A stretch of 43,734 nt of DNA, taken from contig DMAW01000045.1 of assembly GCA_003446375.1 (NCBI GenBank), positions 1 through 43,734 on the forward strand, given 5' to 3'. This document shows, one piece after another, positions 17,345 to 26,172 of the stretch (position 1 is the first letter of the stretch; the number at the start of each line of letters is the position of its first letter). The translations under genes were made by a program, and so were the position numbers. Under the pieces are notes generated by a model. It worked only from the letters and a program-made list of their open reading frames with translations. It had not been told where the DNA came from and did no database searches. This DNA comes from Eubacteriaceae bacterium (GTDB taxonomy: Bacteria > Bacillota > Clostridia > Eubacteriales > Alkalibacteraceae).

Positions 17345-18715
17345 TTGAAGGAAAAACTGTTGAAATTCATTAAATTCTTTATAAGAAGAGACCGAATCAA
17401 GCCACCACAAATTCTCGTTTTGGGCTTTGGATTGACTATTGGAATCGGGACGCTTCTTTTGTCACTTCCAAATGCAACCGCATCAGGTGTAAGCCCTGGG
17501 ATTTTGACGGCTTTATTCACTGCTACATCAGCTGCTTGCGTAACCGGCTTGGTTGTAGTGGATACGGCTACTTACTGGTCAGGCTTTGGCCACGGAGTAA
17601 TACTTTTTTTGATACAGGTTGGCGGATTGGGGTTTATGACAATGACTACGCTGATCTTTTTAATCGCTGGGAAAAGAATAACTATTAAAGAAAGAATCTT
17701 GATAAAAGACTCCTTAAGCTCAAACACCTTGGAAGGTGTAGTCAAGTTTGTCATATACATACTTGTGTTCACTTTCGCGGTGGAGGCTGTAGGAGCGTTG
17801 CTCCTCTCTGTCAGGTTTATTCCGGAATATGGATTTTCGGAAGGGATTAAATTATCTCTATTTCATGCAATTTCAGCTTTTTGCAATGCAGGGTTTGATC
17901 TTATAGGGGATTTCAAAAGCTTGACTCCTTACGTTGAAGATCCGGTGGTGAACTTTACAATCATGACTTTGATAATACTGGGAGGACTCGGTTTTGCGGT
18001 CATAAATAACTTGTTGAAAGCAAAAAGCCTTAAGAAGATCAATCTGCATAGCAAGGTCGTCCTTTCAATTAGTGCAGCATTGATAGTATTCGCTTCCGTT
18101 GCATTTTTTATTTTAGAGTCGGGAAATACCAACACAGTCGGAGCCTTGACTTGGCCGGGCAAGATCATTGCATCCTTATTCATGGCGGTCACTCCGAGGA
18201 CGGCAGGTTTTAATACCTTGGATACAGCTTCATTGACAAACGGCACGCTGATTTTGGTTATGATGCTTATGTTCATAGGAGGCTCTCCGGGATCTACTGC
18301 AGGAGGAGTAAAGACGAGCACCTTTGGGGTAGTGTTGTTTTCGGTCATATCCATATTGAAGGGAAGAAAAGAAACTGAAGCCTTTGGCAGAACAATAGTA
18401 TCCGATGTGGTAAAAAGGGCAATTGCCATTATATTCATCGGCATATTTTTATTGATCGTAGACATAGTCCTGCTTACCATAACTGAAAGCGCATCATTGA
18501 CAGAGATTATGTTTGAGGCTATCTCAGCTTTTGGAACAGTTGGCCTCAGCATGGGAATCACTCCTGATTTGACGCCTGTGGGCAGAATTATAATAATAAT
18601 TACGATGTTTGTGGGCAGAGTCGGACCACTGACAATGGCATTTGCCATTGGCGAGGTTCAAAGCACTCATGAGTCAGGCAGGTATAAATATCCGGAAGGT
18701 AAAATATTGGTATAG
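17345..18715 (+). CDS. ktrB: Potassium uptake protein, KtrB/TrkH family membrane subunit
   Basis: 456 residues with many hydrophobic segments arranged as four M1-P-M2 repeats of the Trk/Ktr/HKT family. Selectivity-loop regions are visible: TSAACVTGLVVVDT, SAFCNAGFDLIGDF, VTPRTAGFNT and ISAFGTVGLSMG, each with a conserved glycine. In Ktr systems it forms the ion-conducting dimer in the cytoplasmic membrane and is gated by the KtrA ring. The start is TTG at 17345 after AGAAGGG. The ktrA gene follows after 28 bases. A sodium-translocating variant cannot be excluded. Confidence 0.92.
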   Translation: MKEKLLKFIKFFIRRDRIKPPQILVLGFGLTIGIGTLLLSLPNATASGVSPGILTALFTATSAACVTGLVVVDTATYWSGFGHGVILFLIQVGGLGFMTMTTLIFLIAGKRITIKERILIKDSLSSNTLEGVVKFVIYILVFTFAVEAVGALLLSVRFIPEYGFSEGIKLSLFHAISAFCNAGFDLIGDFKSLTPYVEDPVVNFTIMTLIILGGLGFAVINNLLKAKSLKKINLHSKVVLSISAALIVFASVAFFILESGNTNTVGALTWPGKIIASLFMAVTPRTAGFNTLDTASLTNGTLILVMMLMFIGGSPGSTAGGVKTSTFGVVLFSVISILKGRKETEAFGRTIVSDVVKRAIAIIFIGIFLLIVDIVLLTITESASLTEIMFEAISAFGTVGLSMGITPDLTPVGRIIIIITMFVGRVGPLTMAFAIGEVQSTHESGRYKYPEGKILV

Positions 18716-18743
18716 TCAATTAAGGAAGAAGGAAGGTTTTATC

Positions 18744-19403
18744 ATGAAGCAATTTGCTGTTTTGGGAATAGGACGTTTTGGATTCAGTCTGGCAACAAAA
18801 CTCTACGATTTAGGTTATGATGTACTTGCAATAGATAGAGATGAAGAAAGAATCAAAGCAATAGCAGACTTGGTCACGTATGCAGTGCAGGCGGATTCTA
18901 CAGATATAGCGACACTTAAGTCTATCGGTCTTAAAAATATCGATTGTGCCATAGTATCGATTGCATCCGATATCAATGCCAGTTTGATGTCAGTTCTGAA
19001 CATACAGGAGCTAGGCATACCCGAATTGTATGCAAAGGCACAAAATGAACAACACGCCAAGGTTTTGCACAAAGTAGGGGTTGAAACAGTTTTTTTGCCT
19101 GAAAGAGACATGGGAAAACGGGTCGCACATTATATGGTGTCAAATAAGATATTGGATCTTATCGAACTGGATCCGGAGCATAGCATCATAGAAATCAACG
19201 CTTTGGATAAATGGAGCGGCAAGGCACTCCAAGATTTGAACCTAAGGGTTAAATACGGAATAAACGTCATAGCCATAAAGCGGGGAGAAGAACTTAACAT
19301 ATCGCCTATGGCAATGGACAAGCTAGATGCAGGTGATGTGTTGGTAGTAGTGGGAGACAACAGGTCTTTAAATAAAATCAAGACAGATGATGATAAAAAA
19401 TGA
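18744..19403 (+). CDS. ktrA: Potassium uptake regulatory subunit KtrA (RCK domain)
   Basis: 219 residues. The N-terminal Rossmann RCK domain begins FAVLGIGRFGFSLATKLYDLG with the GxGxxG nucleotide-binding motif and an acidic residue at the end of strand 2 (AIDRDEERI). The C-terminal RCK_C/TrkA-C domain covers roughly residues 135-215. Cytoplasmic octameric KtrA binds ATP/ADP, and c-di-AMP in many Firmicutes, to gate KtrB. I chose the ATG at 18744 because GGAAGG lies 7 bases upstream. A longer in-frame start at 18642 would run inside ktrB and add 34 unconserved residues. The stop overlaps the following methyltransferase start by four bases. Confidence 0.93.
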   Translation: MKQFAVLGIGRFGFSLATKLYDLGYDVLAIDRDEERIKAIADLVTYAVQADSTDIATLKSIGLKNIDCAIVSIASDINASLMSVLNIQELGIPELYAKAQNEQHAKVLHKVGVETVFLPERDMGKRVAHYMVSNKILDLIELDPEHSIIEINALDKWSGKALQDLNLRVKYGINVIAIKRGEELNISPMAMDKLDAGDVLVVVGDNRSLNKIKTDDDKK

Positions 19404-20191
19404 TACTTATAACCAGTAGAGAAAATCACAAGTTAAAGCTTCTGACCAAGCTTAAGCAGAAAAAATACAGAGAGAAGCACAAAATATTTATTCTTGAAGG
19501 GATAAGGTCAGTAGAGCAGGCAATTGACAATAATATGTCCATGGAATCAATATTTGTATCAGCATCTTTTCAGCATGAAAATTCTAAAATGTGCCATGAT
19601 ATTGCAAAGAAGGCAAGTTGTGAAATTTATTCCGTAGAAGACAATATTTTAAAGACAGTCTTCGATACTGTAACTCCACAAGGAATAATAGCACTTGCAA
19701 AAATAGAAGATGTAGACTATGCATCAATCGATTATGAAAAAACACGCAGGATAGTGTTTCTCGACCGGGTGCAAGACCCGGGAAATCTGGGCACTATAGC
19801 AAGAACGGCTGATGCTGCTGGTTACGATTTGTTGGTGTTGAGCAAGGGATGTGCAGATATCTACTCACCCAAAGCAGTAAGGTCTACAATGGGTTCGATT
19901 TTGAATATTAAGATAATTGCAAATGTGGATAGCAAAAATTTTATTGAATTTATAAAGGATAAAGGATACGAGCTAATATCAAGTTCTCTTGAAGGAAGCA
20001 GTAACTATAAATGCGTGCAATTGCAGGGCAAGGCGGTGATTGTATTTGGCAATGAAGGTTCGGGAATAGAAAATAGCATCTTGGATGCGAGTGATCATTT
20101 GGTGAAAATACCTATATACGGAAAAGCTGAATCTTTGAATGTCTCAGTTGCAGCAGGGATTTTGCTCTACCATTTTTCGCCGGAATATTGA
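19400..20191 (+). CDS. TrmH/SpoU-family RNA 2'-O-methyltransferase (RlmB-like)
   Basis: 263 residues. The N-terminal substrate-binding domain begins LITSRENHKLKLLTKLKQKKYREK, a typical start for SpoU_sub_bind proteins. The C-terminal SPOUT knot domain has motif 1 VQDPGNLGTIARTADAAG, motif 2 VIVFGNEGSGI and motif 3 IPIYGKAESLNVSVAAGILLY, which form the S-adenosylmethionine site. It most likely methylates a ribose in rRNA or tRNA; the target is not deducible. Homologues often lie directly upstream of pheST in Firmicutes, as here. The start overlaps the ktrA stop, and the -35 of the pheS promoter overlaps its stop codon. Confidence 0.9.
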   Translation: MILITSRENHKLKLLTKLKQKKYREKHKIFILEGIRSVEQAIDNNMSMESIFVSASFQHENSKMCHDIAKKASCEIYSVEDNILKTVFDTVTPQGIIALAKIEDVDYASIDYEKTRRIVFLDRVQDPGNLGTIARTADAAGYDLLVLSKGCADIYSPKAVRSTMGSILNIKIIANVDSKNFIEFIKDKGYELISSSLEGSSNYKCVQLQGKAVIVFGNEGSGIENSILDASDHLVKIPIYGKAESLNVSVAAGILLYHFSPEY

Positions 20192-20215
20192 CTTTTTAAA
20201 TTGAAGTGTTATAAT
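20188..20215 (+). promoter_or_regulatory. Sigma-A promoter for the pheS T-box transcript
   Basis: TTGACT (20188-20193) and perfect TATAAT (20210-20215) are 16 bases apart, with an extended -10 TG at 20207-20208. The -35 overlaps the stop codon of the upstream methyltransferase. Confidence 0.85.
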
Positions 20216-20221
20216 CTAATG

Positions 20222-20470
20222 TAATTGCATAATGAAATCGATGAAGGAGACAAGTAAGCTTTTAAGTCTTATTTAGAGAGAGAACCACTTTGCTGCAAGG
20301 TTCTTATAAGACCAAGTTGAAATTCACTCCTGAGTGCAAAGTGGAAATGACAGTACATTTTGCCGGCCCTGCCGTTAAATTTTTTAAGTGGATGTATTTA
20401 ATTACATCAATCAGGGTGGTACCGCGGTATTAATCGTCCCTTGCCTAAGGCAGGGGATTTTTTTTATTTT
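20222..20470 (+). promoter_or_regulatory. T-box leader (phenylalanyl) upstream of pheST
   Basis: The T-box sequence AGGGTGGTACCGCG is at 20413-20426, followed by a terminator hairpin (CCCTTGCCT/GGCAGGGG, about 20438-20456) and a T run. Stem I contains AGAGAGAGAACC. A candidate specifier TTC at 20323-20325 matches tRNA-Phe. This fills the 319-base gap before pheS. Confidence 0.95.
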
Positions 20471-20510
20471 TAAAATCATTTTTAAATAGGTTAAATGAAA
20501 GGAGTCAATG

Positions 20511-21536
20511 ATGAAAGAGCAATTAATTAAAGTAAAAGAAACTTTTGTTGAAGAGATAAAAAAAGCTGATTCTTCTGATAAGCTTGAAGAGATAAGAGTA
20601 AGAGTATCCGGCAAAAAAGGAGCATTGACAATGCTCATGCGCGACATGGGAAAACTCACTAAGGAGGAAAGACCCGCTATAGGCAAACTGGCAAACGAAG
20701 TGAGAGAAGCCATAGAAAAGACGATGTCGGATCAAAAGGAAAGAATTATCGAATTAGAGTATGAAAAACAGTTCGAGAAAGAAAAGATTGACATAACATT
20801 GCCGGGGAAATTATCTGAAATCGGAAGCCATCATCCACTGAATATAGTAATCAAGGAACTGAGTGATATATTTATAGGGTTGGGCTTTACTGTTGAAGAA
20901 GGACCGGAAATCGAGTGGGCAGAGTACAATTTCGATCATCTGAATATTCCTAAAGATCACCCGTCTAGGGATCATCAGGATACATTTTATGTGGATGATG
21001 ACAAGGTCTTGAGAACTCAGACTTCACCTATTCAAATAAGAACCATGATGAAAAGTCAAACTCCTCCAATCAGAATATTAGCGCCTGGAAGAGTTTATCG
21101 CTCTGACGAGATTGATGCAACGCATTCTCCTGTATTTCATCAGGCTGAGGGATTGGTAGTCGATGAAAAAATAACCATGAGCGATTTAAAAGGAACTTTA
21201 GATCTTTTTGCAAAAGAAATGTTCGGTCATGGAACAAAGACAAAATTCAGACCCCATCAATTTTATTTTACAGAGCCTAGCGCCGAGATGGATGTAACGT
21301 GTTTTGCCTGCCAAGGAAAGGGATGCAGGGTGTGCCAAAATACAGGTTGGATAGAAATACTTGGATGTGGAATGGTTCATCCTAATGTTTTGGAAGTCTG
21401 TGGAATCGATTCTTCCAAATATAGCGGGTTTGCCTTCGGAATGGGACTAGACAGGATAGCAATGATCAAATACGGTATAAGCGATTTAAGGCTCATGTTT
21501 GAAAACGACATTAGATTTTTAAAACAATTCAGATAA
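20511..21536 (+). CDS. pheS: Phenylalanyl-tRNA synthetase, alpha subunit
   Basis: 341 residues: N-terminal coiled-coil region followed by the class II catalytic core. Motifs seen are HPLNIVIKELSDIFIGLGF (motif 1 region), PGRVYRSDEIDATHSPVFHQAEG (motif 2), and GMGLDRIAMIKYGI (motif 3). It forms the active site of the alpha2-beta2 enzyme with PheT. Two adjacent ATG codons exist at 20508 and 20511; AAAGGAG (20498-20504) is better spaced to the second. The zinc-like CFACQGKGCRVCQ segment occurs in many bacterial PheS. Regulated by the T-box leader. Confidence 0.97.
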   Translation: MKEQLIKVKETFVEEIKKADSSDKLEEIRVRVSGKKGALTMLMRDMGKLTKEERPAIGKLANEVREAIEKTMSDQKERIIELEYEKQFEKEKIDITLPGKLSEIGSHHPLNIVIKELSDIFIGLGFTVEEGPEIEWAEYNFDHLNIPKDHPSRDHQDTFYVDDDKVLRTQTSPIQIRTMMKSQTPPIRILAPGRVYRSDEIDATHSPVFHQAEGLVVDEKITMSDLKGTLDLFAKEMFGHGTKTKFRPHQFYFTEPSAEMDVTCFACQGKGCRVCQNTGWIEILGCGMVHPNVLEVCGIDSSKYSGFAFGMGLDRIAMIKYGISDLRLMFENDIRFLKQFR

Positions 21537-21551
21537 GGGGAGGATATATAG

Positions 21552-23960
21552 ATGCATGTTTCAATGGAATGGTTAAAGGAATTTGTCGACATAAAGGACA
21601 TTGATCCAGTAAGATATTGTGATGAAATGACTATGAGCGGAAGCAAGGTTGAGTCGCTTGAAATACTGGGAGAAGAAATAGAAAATGTAGTTGTAGGCAA
21701 AATTGAAAAAATAGAATCTCATCCGCAAGCTGACAAGTTGGTTATTTGTCAAGTTGACGTAGGCAAAGAGATTCTTCAGATAGTCACAGGTGCTGATAAT
21801 ATCAAAGAAGGTGACAAGGTGCCTGTGGCTCTTCCGGGTGCGAAACTTTCAGGTGGACTTAAAATCAAAAAGACTAAGCTAAGGGGAGTTGAATCTACAG
21901 GGATGCTCTGCTCTGCAGGAGAGCTGGGAATGAAGACGAATCTTATGCCTAAAGAAGATACGGAAGGCATATACATATTCAAAGATGATTATGATATCGG
22001 GGCAGACGCGAAGCCTTTGTTGGGATTGGACGATATCATAGTGGAATACGAACTTACTGCCAACAGACCGGACTGCCACTCTATAATAGGCATGGCAAGG
22101 GAAACTTCAGCTACTTTTGACAGGCATCTTTTAATTCCTGTTGTCGAAATAGATGACAATTCAGGTTCCGAAAGAATCGAAGACAAGCTTTCGGTAGAGA
22201 TTCTCAATAAACAGTCATGTCCCAGGTATGTAGCTAGGATGATGAAGGTAAATTCCATGGGACCTTCTCCGGCGTGGATGGCCAAAAGGCTTTTAAATTG
22301 CGGGATAAGGCCGATTAATGTAATAGTAGATGTAACAAACTATGTGATGCTTGAAACAGGACAGCCACTTCACGCCTTTGATTATTCAAAGCTTGGCAGC
22401 GATAAAATTGTCGTAAGAAATGCTTTGAAGGGTGAAAAGACAATTACTCTAGATGGAAATGAGAGGATTCTTGACGATGATGCCCTAGTAATAACAAATG
22501 GGGAAAAGCCGGTTGCGATTGCAGGGATAATGGGAGGAGAAAACTCCGAAATAAGCGAAGATACTCAGATGATAGTCATTGAGTCTGCCAATTTCGAGAA
22601 AAACAGCGTCAGAAAAACCACGAAAAAATTGAATTTTAGAACCGATTCTTCAACGAAGTTTGAAAAAGGAATTGATCCTGAACTAGCTGGATTTGCAGCA
22701 GACAGGGCAGCACAGCTTTTATTGGAGTTAGGAGCATGTGAACTAATAAACGGAAAAATAGACGCTTATGCTAATAAGCCTAAAGAAAAAGAAATCATTA
22801 TTGATGCCAAATGGGTAAATGAATTTATCGGCATTGGAATCGAGCCCGGACAAATGGTTGAGTACTTAGAAAGGCTGGAACTAAAATCAGATTTAAATGG
22901 AAACACGATAACCGTAACAGTGCCTACGTTCAGACAAGATCTAGAAATAAAGGAAGATATCGCAGAAGAGATAGCGAGGTTGTACGGTTATAATAAAATA
23001 CCTAATACCGTAATTAGCGGAACTGCTACCGAAGGTGGAAGGTCTCAATCTCAAAAGTTTGAAAATATCGTAAAGAACATTCTCGTAGACAAAAATCTTT
23101 ATGAGATTTTAACATACTCCTTTACAAGCAAGAACAAGCTCATGGACATGAATCTGTCTGAAGATGATAGCCTGATAAAGGATAGCATAGAATTGATTAA
23201 TCCCTTAGGTGAAGAAAACAGTTTAATGAGAACAACTCTTCTCCCGGGAATGCTGCAGGTTATTTCCCATAATTATAACAGGAATTTGCCTAAAGGAGCA
23301 TTTTTTGAAATTGCAGTGAGTTATAAAAAAACTGATAAAAAAAATTCTCTTCCTAAAGAGAATAAAAATTTATCCATCGGAATGTATGGGAATGAAGATT
23401 TTTTCAGCATGAAGGGAATAGTGGAGCTGATTTTAAATAAAGCTAGAATAGATATGCAAAGAGTCGAGTATATAAGGAGTTCATTACCTTTATATCATCC
23501 TAATAGAAGTGCTGCAGTACTTGTTGAAGGCGAAGAAATAGGCTGTTTTGGAGAAGTTCACCCCAAAGTATGCAAAACCTATGATCTGCCGGGAAAAACA
23601 TATTGCGGTGAGCTGGATTTTGAGAAAATTTTTGAGTTGTCAGATAACGATATAAAATTTGAAGAACTTCCTAAATATCCAGGGATTCAAAGAGACCTTG
23701 CGTTTTTAGCTCAAGAAGATCTGCCGGCAAGAAAAATAGAAGATGCTATTAAAAGCAATGGCGGAAGCCTCTTAAAAGAAGTGGAACTCTTTGATGTATA
23801 TCAGGGAACCCAGATACAAAGTGGATATAAGAGCATGGCCTATTCACTTTATTTCCAGGCAAATGACAGAACGTTGACTGACGATGAAGTACGAAAGGCA
23901 ATGGATAAGATTCTTGAAAAATGCAAAAAAGAACTTGGAATAAGCTTGAGAGATGCTTAA
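21552..23960 (+). CDS. pheT: Phenylalanyl-tRNA synthetase, beta subunit
   Basis: 802 residues, full family length. The order is an N-terminal EMAP-like tRNA-binding domain (VVGKIEKIESHPQADKL, GMLCSAGELG) and a B3/B4 region containing the phenylalanine editing site (RPINVIVDVTNYVMLETGQP). These are followed by the B5 domain, a pseudo-catalytic core and a C-terminal FDX-ACB anticodon-binding domain (FPKYPGIQRDLAF-like segment near residue 710). It starts 15 bases after the pheS stop behind GGGGAGG. Partner of PheS in charging tRNA-Phe and hydrolysing mischarged Tyr-tRNA. The kinase gene that follows after 37 bases is probably co-transcribed. Confidence 0.97.
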   Translation: MHVSMEWLKEFVDIKDIDPVRYCDEMTMSGSKVESLEILGEEIENVVVGKIEKIESHPQADKLVICQVDVGKEILQIVTGADNIKEGDKVPVALPGAKLSGGLKIKKTKLRGVESTGMLCSAGELGMKTNLMPKEDTEGIYIFKDDYDIGADAKPLLGLDDIIVEYELTANRPDCHSIIGMARETSATFDRHLLIPVVEIDDNSGSERIEDKLSVEILNKQSCPRYVARMMKVNSMGPSPAWMAKRLLNCGIRPINVIVDVTNYVMLETGQPLHAFDYSKLGSDKIVVRNALKGEKTITLDGNERILDDDALVITNGEKPVAIAGIMGGENSEISEDTQMIVIESANFEKNSVRKTTKKLNFRTDSSTKFEKGIDPELAGFAADRAAQLLLELGACELINGKIDAYANKPKEKEIIIDAKWVNEFIGIGIEPGQMVEYLERLELKSDLNGNTITVTVPTFRQDLEIKEDIAEEIARLYGYNKIPNTVISGTATEGGRSQSQKFENIVKNILVDKNLYEILTYSFTSKNKLMDMNLSEDDSLIKDSIELINPLGEENSLMRTTLLPGMLQVISHNYNRNLPKGAFFEIAVSYKKTDKKNSLPKENKNLSIGMYGNEDFFSMKGIVELILNKARIDMQRVEYIRSSLPLYHPNRSAAVLVEGEEIGCFGEVHPKVCKTYDLPGKTYCGELDFEKIFELSDNDIKFEELPKYPGIQRDLAFLAQEDLPARKIEDAIKSNGGSLLKEVELFDVYQGTQIQSGYKSMAYSLYFQANDRTLTDDEVRKAMDKILEKCKKELGISLRDA

Positions 23961-23997
23961 GCGCGAATCAAACCTTAAAAGGAAAGGATCTGAGATT

Positions 23998-25194
23998 ATG
24001 AATATCTTGGTCATTAATTGTGGCAGTTCCTCTATAAAAGGCCAGTTGGTGAAAATGCCTGAATACGATGTGGTTGCAAAATTCAGTATCGGTAGGGTAG
24101 GAAAAGAAGATGCTCACGTGAGCATTAAAGCTAAGGGCAAGGATGATTTTTTCGAAGTAGCGCCGGTCAGGAATCATGAGAAAGGCATTAAATCCATGCT
24201 GCATCTCATTTTTGAAGGAGATGGAAAGCTTATGGATATAAAAGATGTCTCTGCCGTAGGACACAGAGTGGTCCATGGGGGAGATAAGATGAGCGACTCT
24301 GTAATAGCAGATGATAATGTGTTGGAATATATTGAATCTATTTGTGATTTGGCTCCCCTTCATAATCCTGCTCATCTTGCAGGGATTGAAGCCTGCAAGA
24401 AGCTTATGCCCGGAGTGCCTCAGATAACGGTTTTTGACAATGGATATCATCATGAACTTCCAAAGTCCGTCTATACCTATGCCATACCTCATGAATACGC
24501 TGAGAAACATAATATCAGAAAATTTGGATTTCACGGCATTGCTTTTAGAAGCATGCTGGACGAGTGCAAAAGGATACTCGGAGATAATCTGGAAAATAAA
24601 AAAATAATACTCTTGATGCTGGGCAGCGGAACTACTGCCAATGCCTCATTTAATGGGAAATCCCTTGAGGTCAGCACTGGATTCACCCCGCTTGAAGGCC
24701 TTATTCAATCTACAAGGTCTGGGGATACGGACCCGGCGGTTTTTACGTTTTTGATGAAAAAAGAAGATCTCTCCCCGGAAGATATAGATGAAGTAGCAAA
24801 CAAAAAAAGCGGATGGTTGGGAATGTCGGGAATCAGTAACGACATGAGGGAAATCTACGAAGCGGCAAAAAATGGAGATGAACGAGCCCAAAATGCTATA
24901 GACACAGTATGCCATCGAATCAAAAAGTATATTGGCGCATATTCTGCAGTCTTGGGGGGATTGGATATTTTAGCATTTGGCGGAGGAGTAGGAGAGCACG
25001 CTTGGTACATTAGAGAAAAAGTTCTTGAAAACCTTGAGTTTTTAGGAATAGAATTAAATATAGACGTAAATAGAAATTTGAAAGGAGAAGGCCTTGTGAC
25101 CTCCTCCGATTCTCAAGCAAAAGTACTTGTTACGAAGGTTGATGAGGAAAAAGTAATAGCTGAGGACACTTTCAATTTAATCAGGCTCAATTAG
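23998..25194 (+). CDS. Divergent acetate/propionate-family kinase
   Basis: 398 residues, ASKHA fold, same length as acetate kinase. Family motifs are mostly present: INCGSSSIK at the N-terminus, GHRVVHGG (substrate arginine), VFDNGYHHELP (catalytic Asp), FGFHG (His), GFTPLEGL, STRSGDTDPA (catalytic Arg) and a C-terminal EEKVIAEDT. The normally near-invariant HLGNGAS loop is instead MLGSGTT, with Met207 and Ser210 replacing the His and Asn that contact the transferred phosphate. GTSH is replaced by GIAF. It may therefore act slowly, on another acid, or with another phosphoryl donor. The ATG at 23998 has AAAGGA upstream. No pta gene is adjacent. The last 8 bases overlap the convergent gene. Confidence 0.8.
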   Translation: MNILVINCGSSSIKGQLVKMPEYDVVAKFSIGRVGKEDAHVSIKAKGKDDFFEVAPVRNHEKGIKSMLHLIFEGDGKLMDIKDVSAVGHRVVHGGDKMSDSVIADDNVLEYIESICDLAPLHNPAHLAGIEACKKLMPGVPQITVFDNGYHHELPKSVYTYAIPHEYAEKHNIRKFGFHGIAFRSMLDECKRILGDNLENKKIILLMLGSGTTANASFNGKSLEVSTGFTPLEGLIQSTRSGDTDPAVFTFLMKKEDLSPEDIDEVANKKSGWLGMSGISNDMREIYEAAKNGDERAQNAIDTVCHRIKKYIGAYSAVLGGLDILAFGGGVGEHAWYIREKVLENLEFLGIELNIDVNRNLKGEGLVTSSDSQAKVLVTKVDEEKVIAEDTFNLIRLN

Positions 25195-25957
25195 CAGATT
25201 TTTTGTGCTTTATAAAGTTGATATACATGCTAGTCAAAAAAACCTGAATGAAAATCAATAGGATACTCTGAAGAAACGCCATGGTAATATTTGATATCAT
25301 GGCGTTTCTTATAACTAGGGAAAGAAAATAATCCACTCCATTCAAAAACAAGAATGCGCTTGTAGCCAAAACAGTCAAGTTCAAAAGCATGTACTTGGAA
25401 TATCTCTTGAACAAACGGTGGCTTTGTAAAAACCCCTCTCTTACGCCGGTATTTTCAAGGACTACATAGTGGCTCCAGAATATTACATTTAAATAAGCGA
25501 CCAGTATAATTGCCATATAAGCTAGTATAAAAAAGGGAGATCCGCCCAAAATGGGAAAAAGAGTGCCTGCAAGGAGTGATAGGCCGAAAAATCCCATGAT
25601 CAGAAGCAAAAACCCAGTCAGCAGCATAAACAGCTTCTGTCCGATTGTCGAAAAAATCTCACGGAATACAAATTTACGGTTATCGATGAAATTTCTTGAA
25701 ACAATCATTACAAATGGAATCATTACAAGGAAAATTATAAAATTCAACAGAAATATAGTGGTAACTATTGAATCCGGAATCGCTAATACCGCTTCAATTG
25801 TTCCGTCTCCCATGTAGATAAATAAAAAACTATAACTTATGAATGGTATAGCAGCCAAATACATAAAGATGCTTAATGAAGATTTTATTATGCCCGATGT
25901 TACGAGCAAATGCTGCTTTAAAGTCAAAATTTTTTCTGAATAAAGTTGTTCCAACAT
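25187..25957 (-). CDS. Integral membrane protein of unknown function
   Basis: About 256 residues with five to six long hydrophobic segments, roughly at 25-55, 70-95, 120-150, 155-180, 205-225 and 228-250. Between segments 4 and 5 is a conserved-looking cytoplasmic stretch, HYVVLENTGVREGFLQSHRLFKRY, resembling loops of DUF624/YesL-like or glycerophosphodiester phosphodiesterase membrane-domain proteins. I cannot assign a family. The ATG at 25957 is preferred because AGGAGG lies 10 bases upstream. It has its own promoter and faces the kinase gene, overlapping it by 8 bases at the 3' ends with no terminator between. Confidence 0.75.
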   Translation of the reverse strand: MLEQLYSEKILTLKQHLLVTSGIIKSSLSIFMYLAAIPFISYSFLFIYMGDGTIEAVLAIPDSIVTTIFLLNFIIFLVMIPFVMIVSRNFIDNRKFVFREIFSTIGQKLFMLLTGFLLLIMGFFGLSLLAGTLFPILGGSPFFILAYMAIILVAYLNVIFWSHYVVLENTGVREGFLQSHRLFKRYSKYMLLNLTVLATSAFLFLNGVDYFLSLVIRNAMISNITMAFLQSILLIFIQVFLTSMYINFIKHKKSAN

Positions 25958-25993
25958 TATAAACAAGCCTCCTAGATAATATGTCTACACTCT

Positions 25994-26021
25994 ATTATAT
26001 ATCAGTGGTATTTCTTGTCAA
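25994..26021 (-). promoter_or_regulatory. Sigma-A promoter for the minus-strand membrane protein
   Basis: On the - strand, a perfect TTGACA (26016-26021) and perfect TATAAT (25994-25999) lie 16 bases apart, 36 bases upstream of the chosen ATG. Confidence 0.85.
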
Positions 26022-26120
26022 CAAATGGATGGTGATCGAGATGAATTTGTTTAATCAAATATTAAGCAGCCAAATATATAATACTGCAAAAACATCGGAG
26101 GCATAATCTACGTTTTTTTA

Positions 26121-26129
26121 TGATATAAT
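26121..26129 (+). promoter_or_regulatory. Extended -10 promoter for the FGGY kinase gene
   Basis: TGATATAAT (26121-26129) is a perfect extended -10 element 43 bases before the ATG. No good -35 is seen at the right distance, which extended -10 promoters can tolerate. Confidence 0.55.
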
Positions 26130-26172
26130 CAGTAATAGCGCAAGCACTTGCAAAGGAGATAAATCGAGGCTT

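Noticed and set aside
17929..18648. Long open frame of 239 codons on the minus strand inside ktrB
   Set aside because: Fully antisense to a clear membrane transporter gene, no ribosome binding site, and composition typical of a shadow frame.
23953..23997. Longer start for the acetate kinase-like gene overlapping the end of pheT
   Set aside because: The added residues are unlike any acetate kinase N-terminus; the ATG at 23998 followed by the INCGSSS motif has its own ribosome binding site.
23968..24534. Open frame of 188 codons on the minus strand inside the acetate kinase-like gene
   Set aside because: Shadow of a gene with clear family motifs on the other strand; no start signals.
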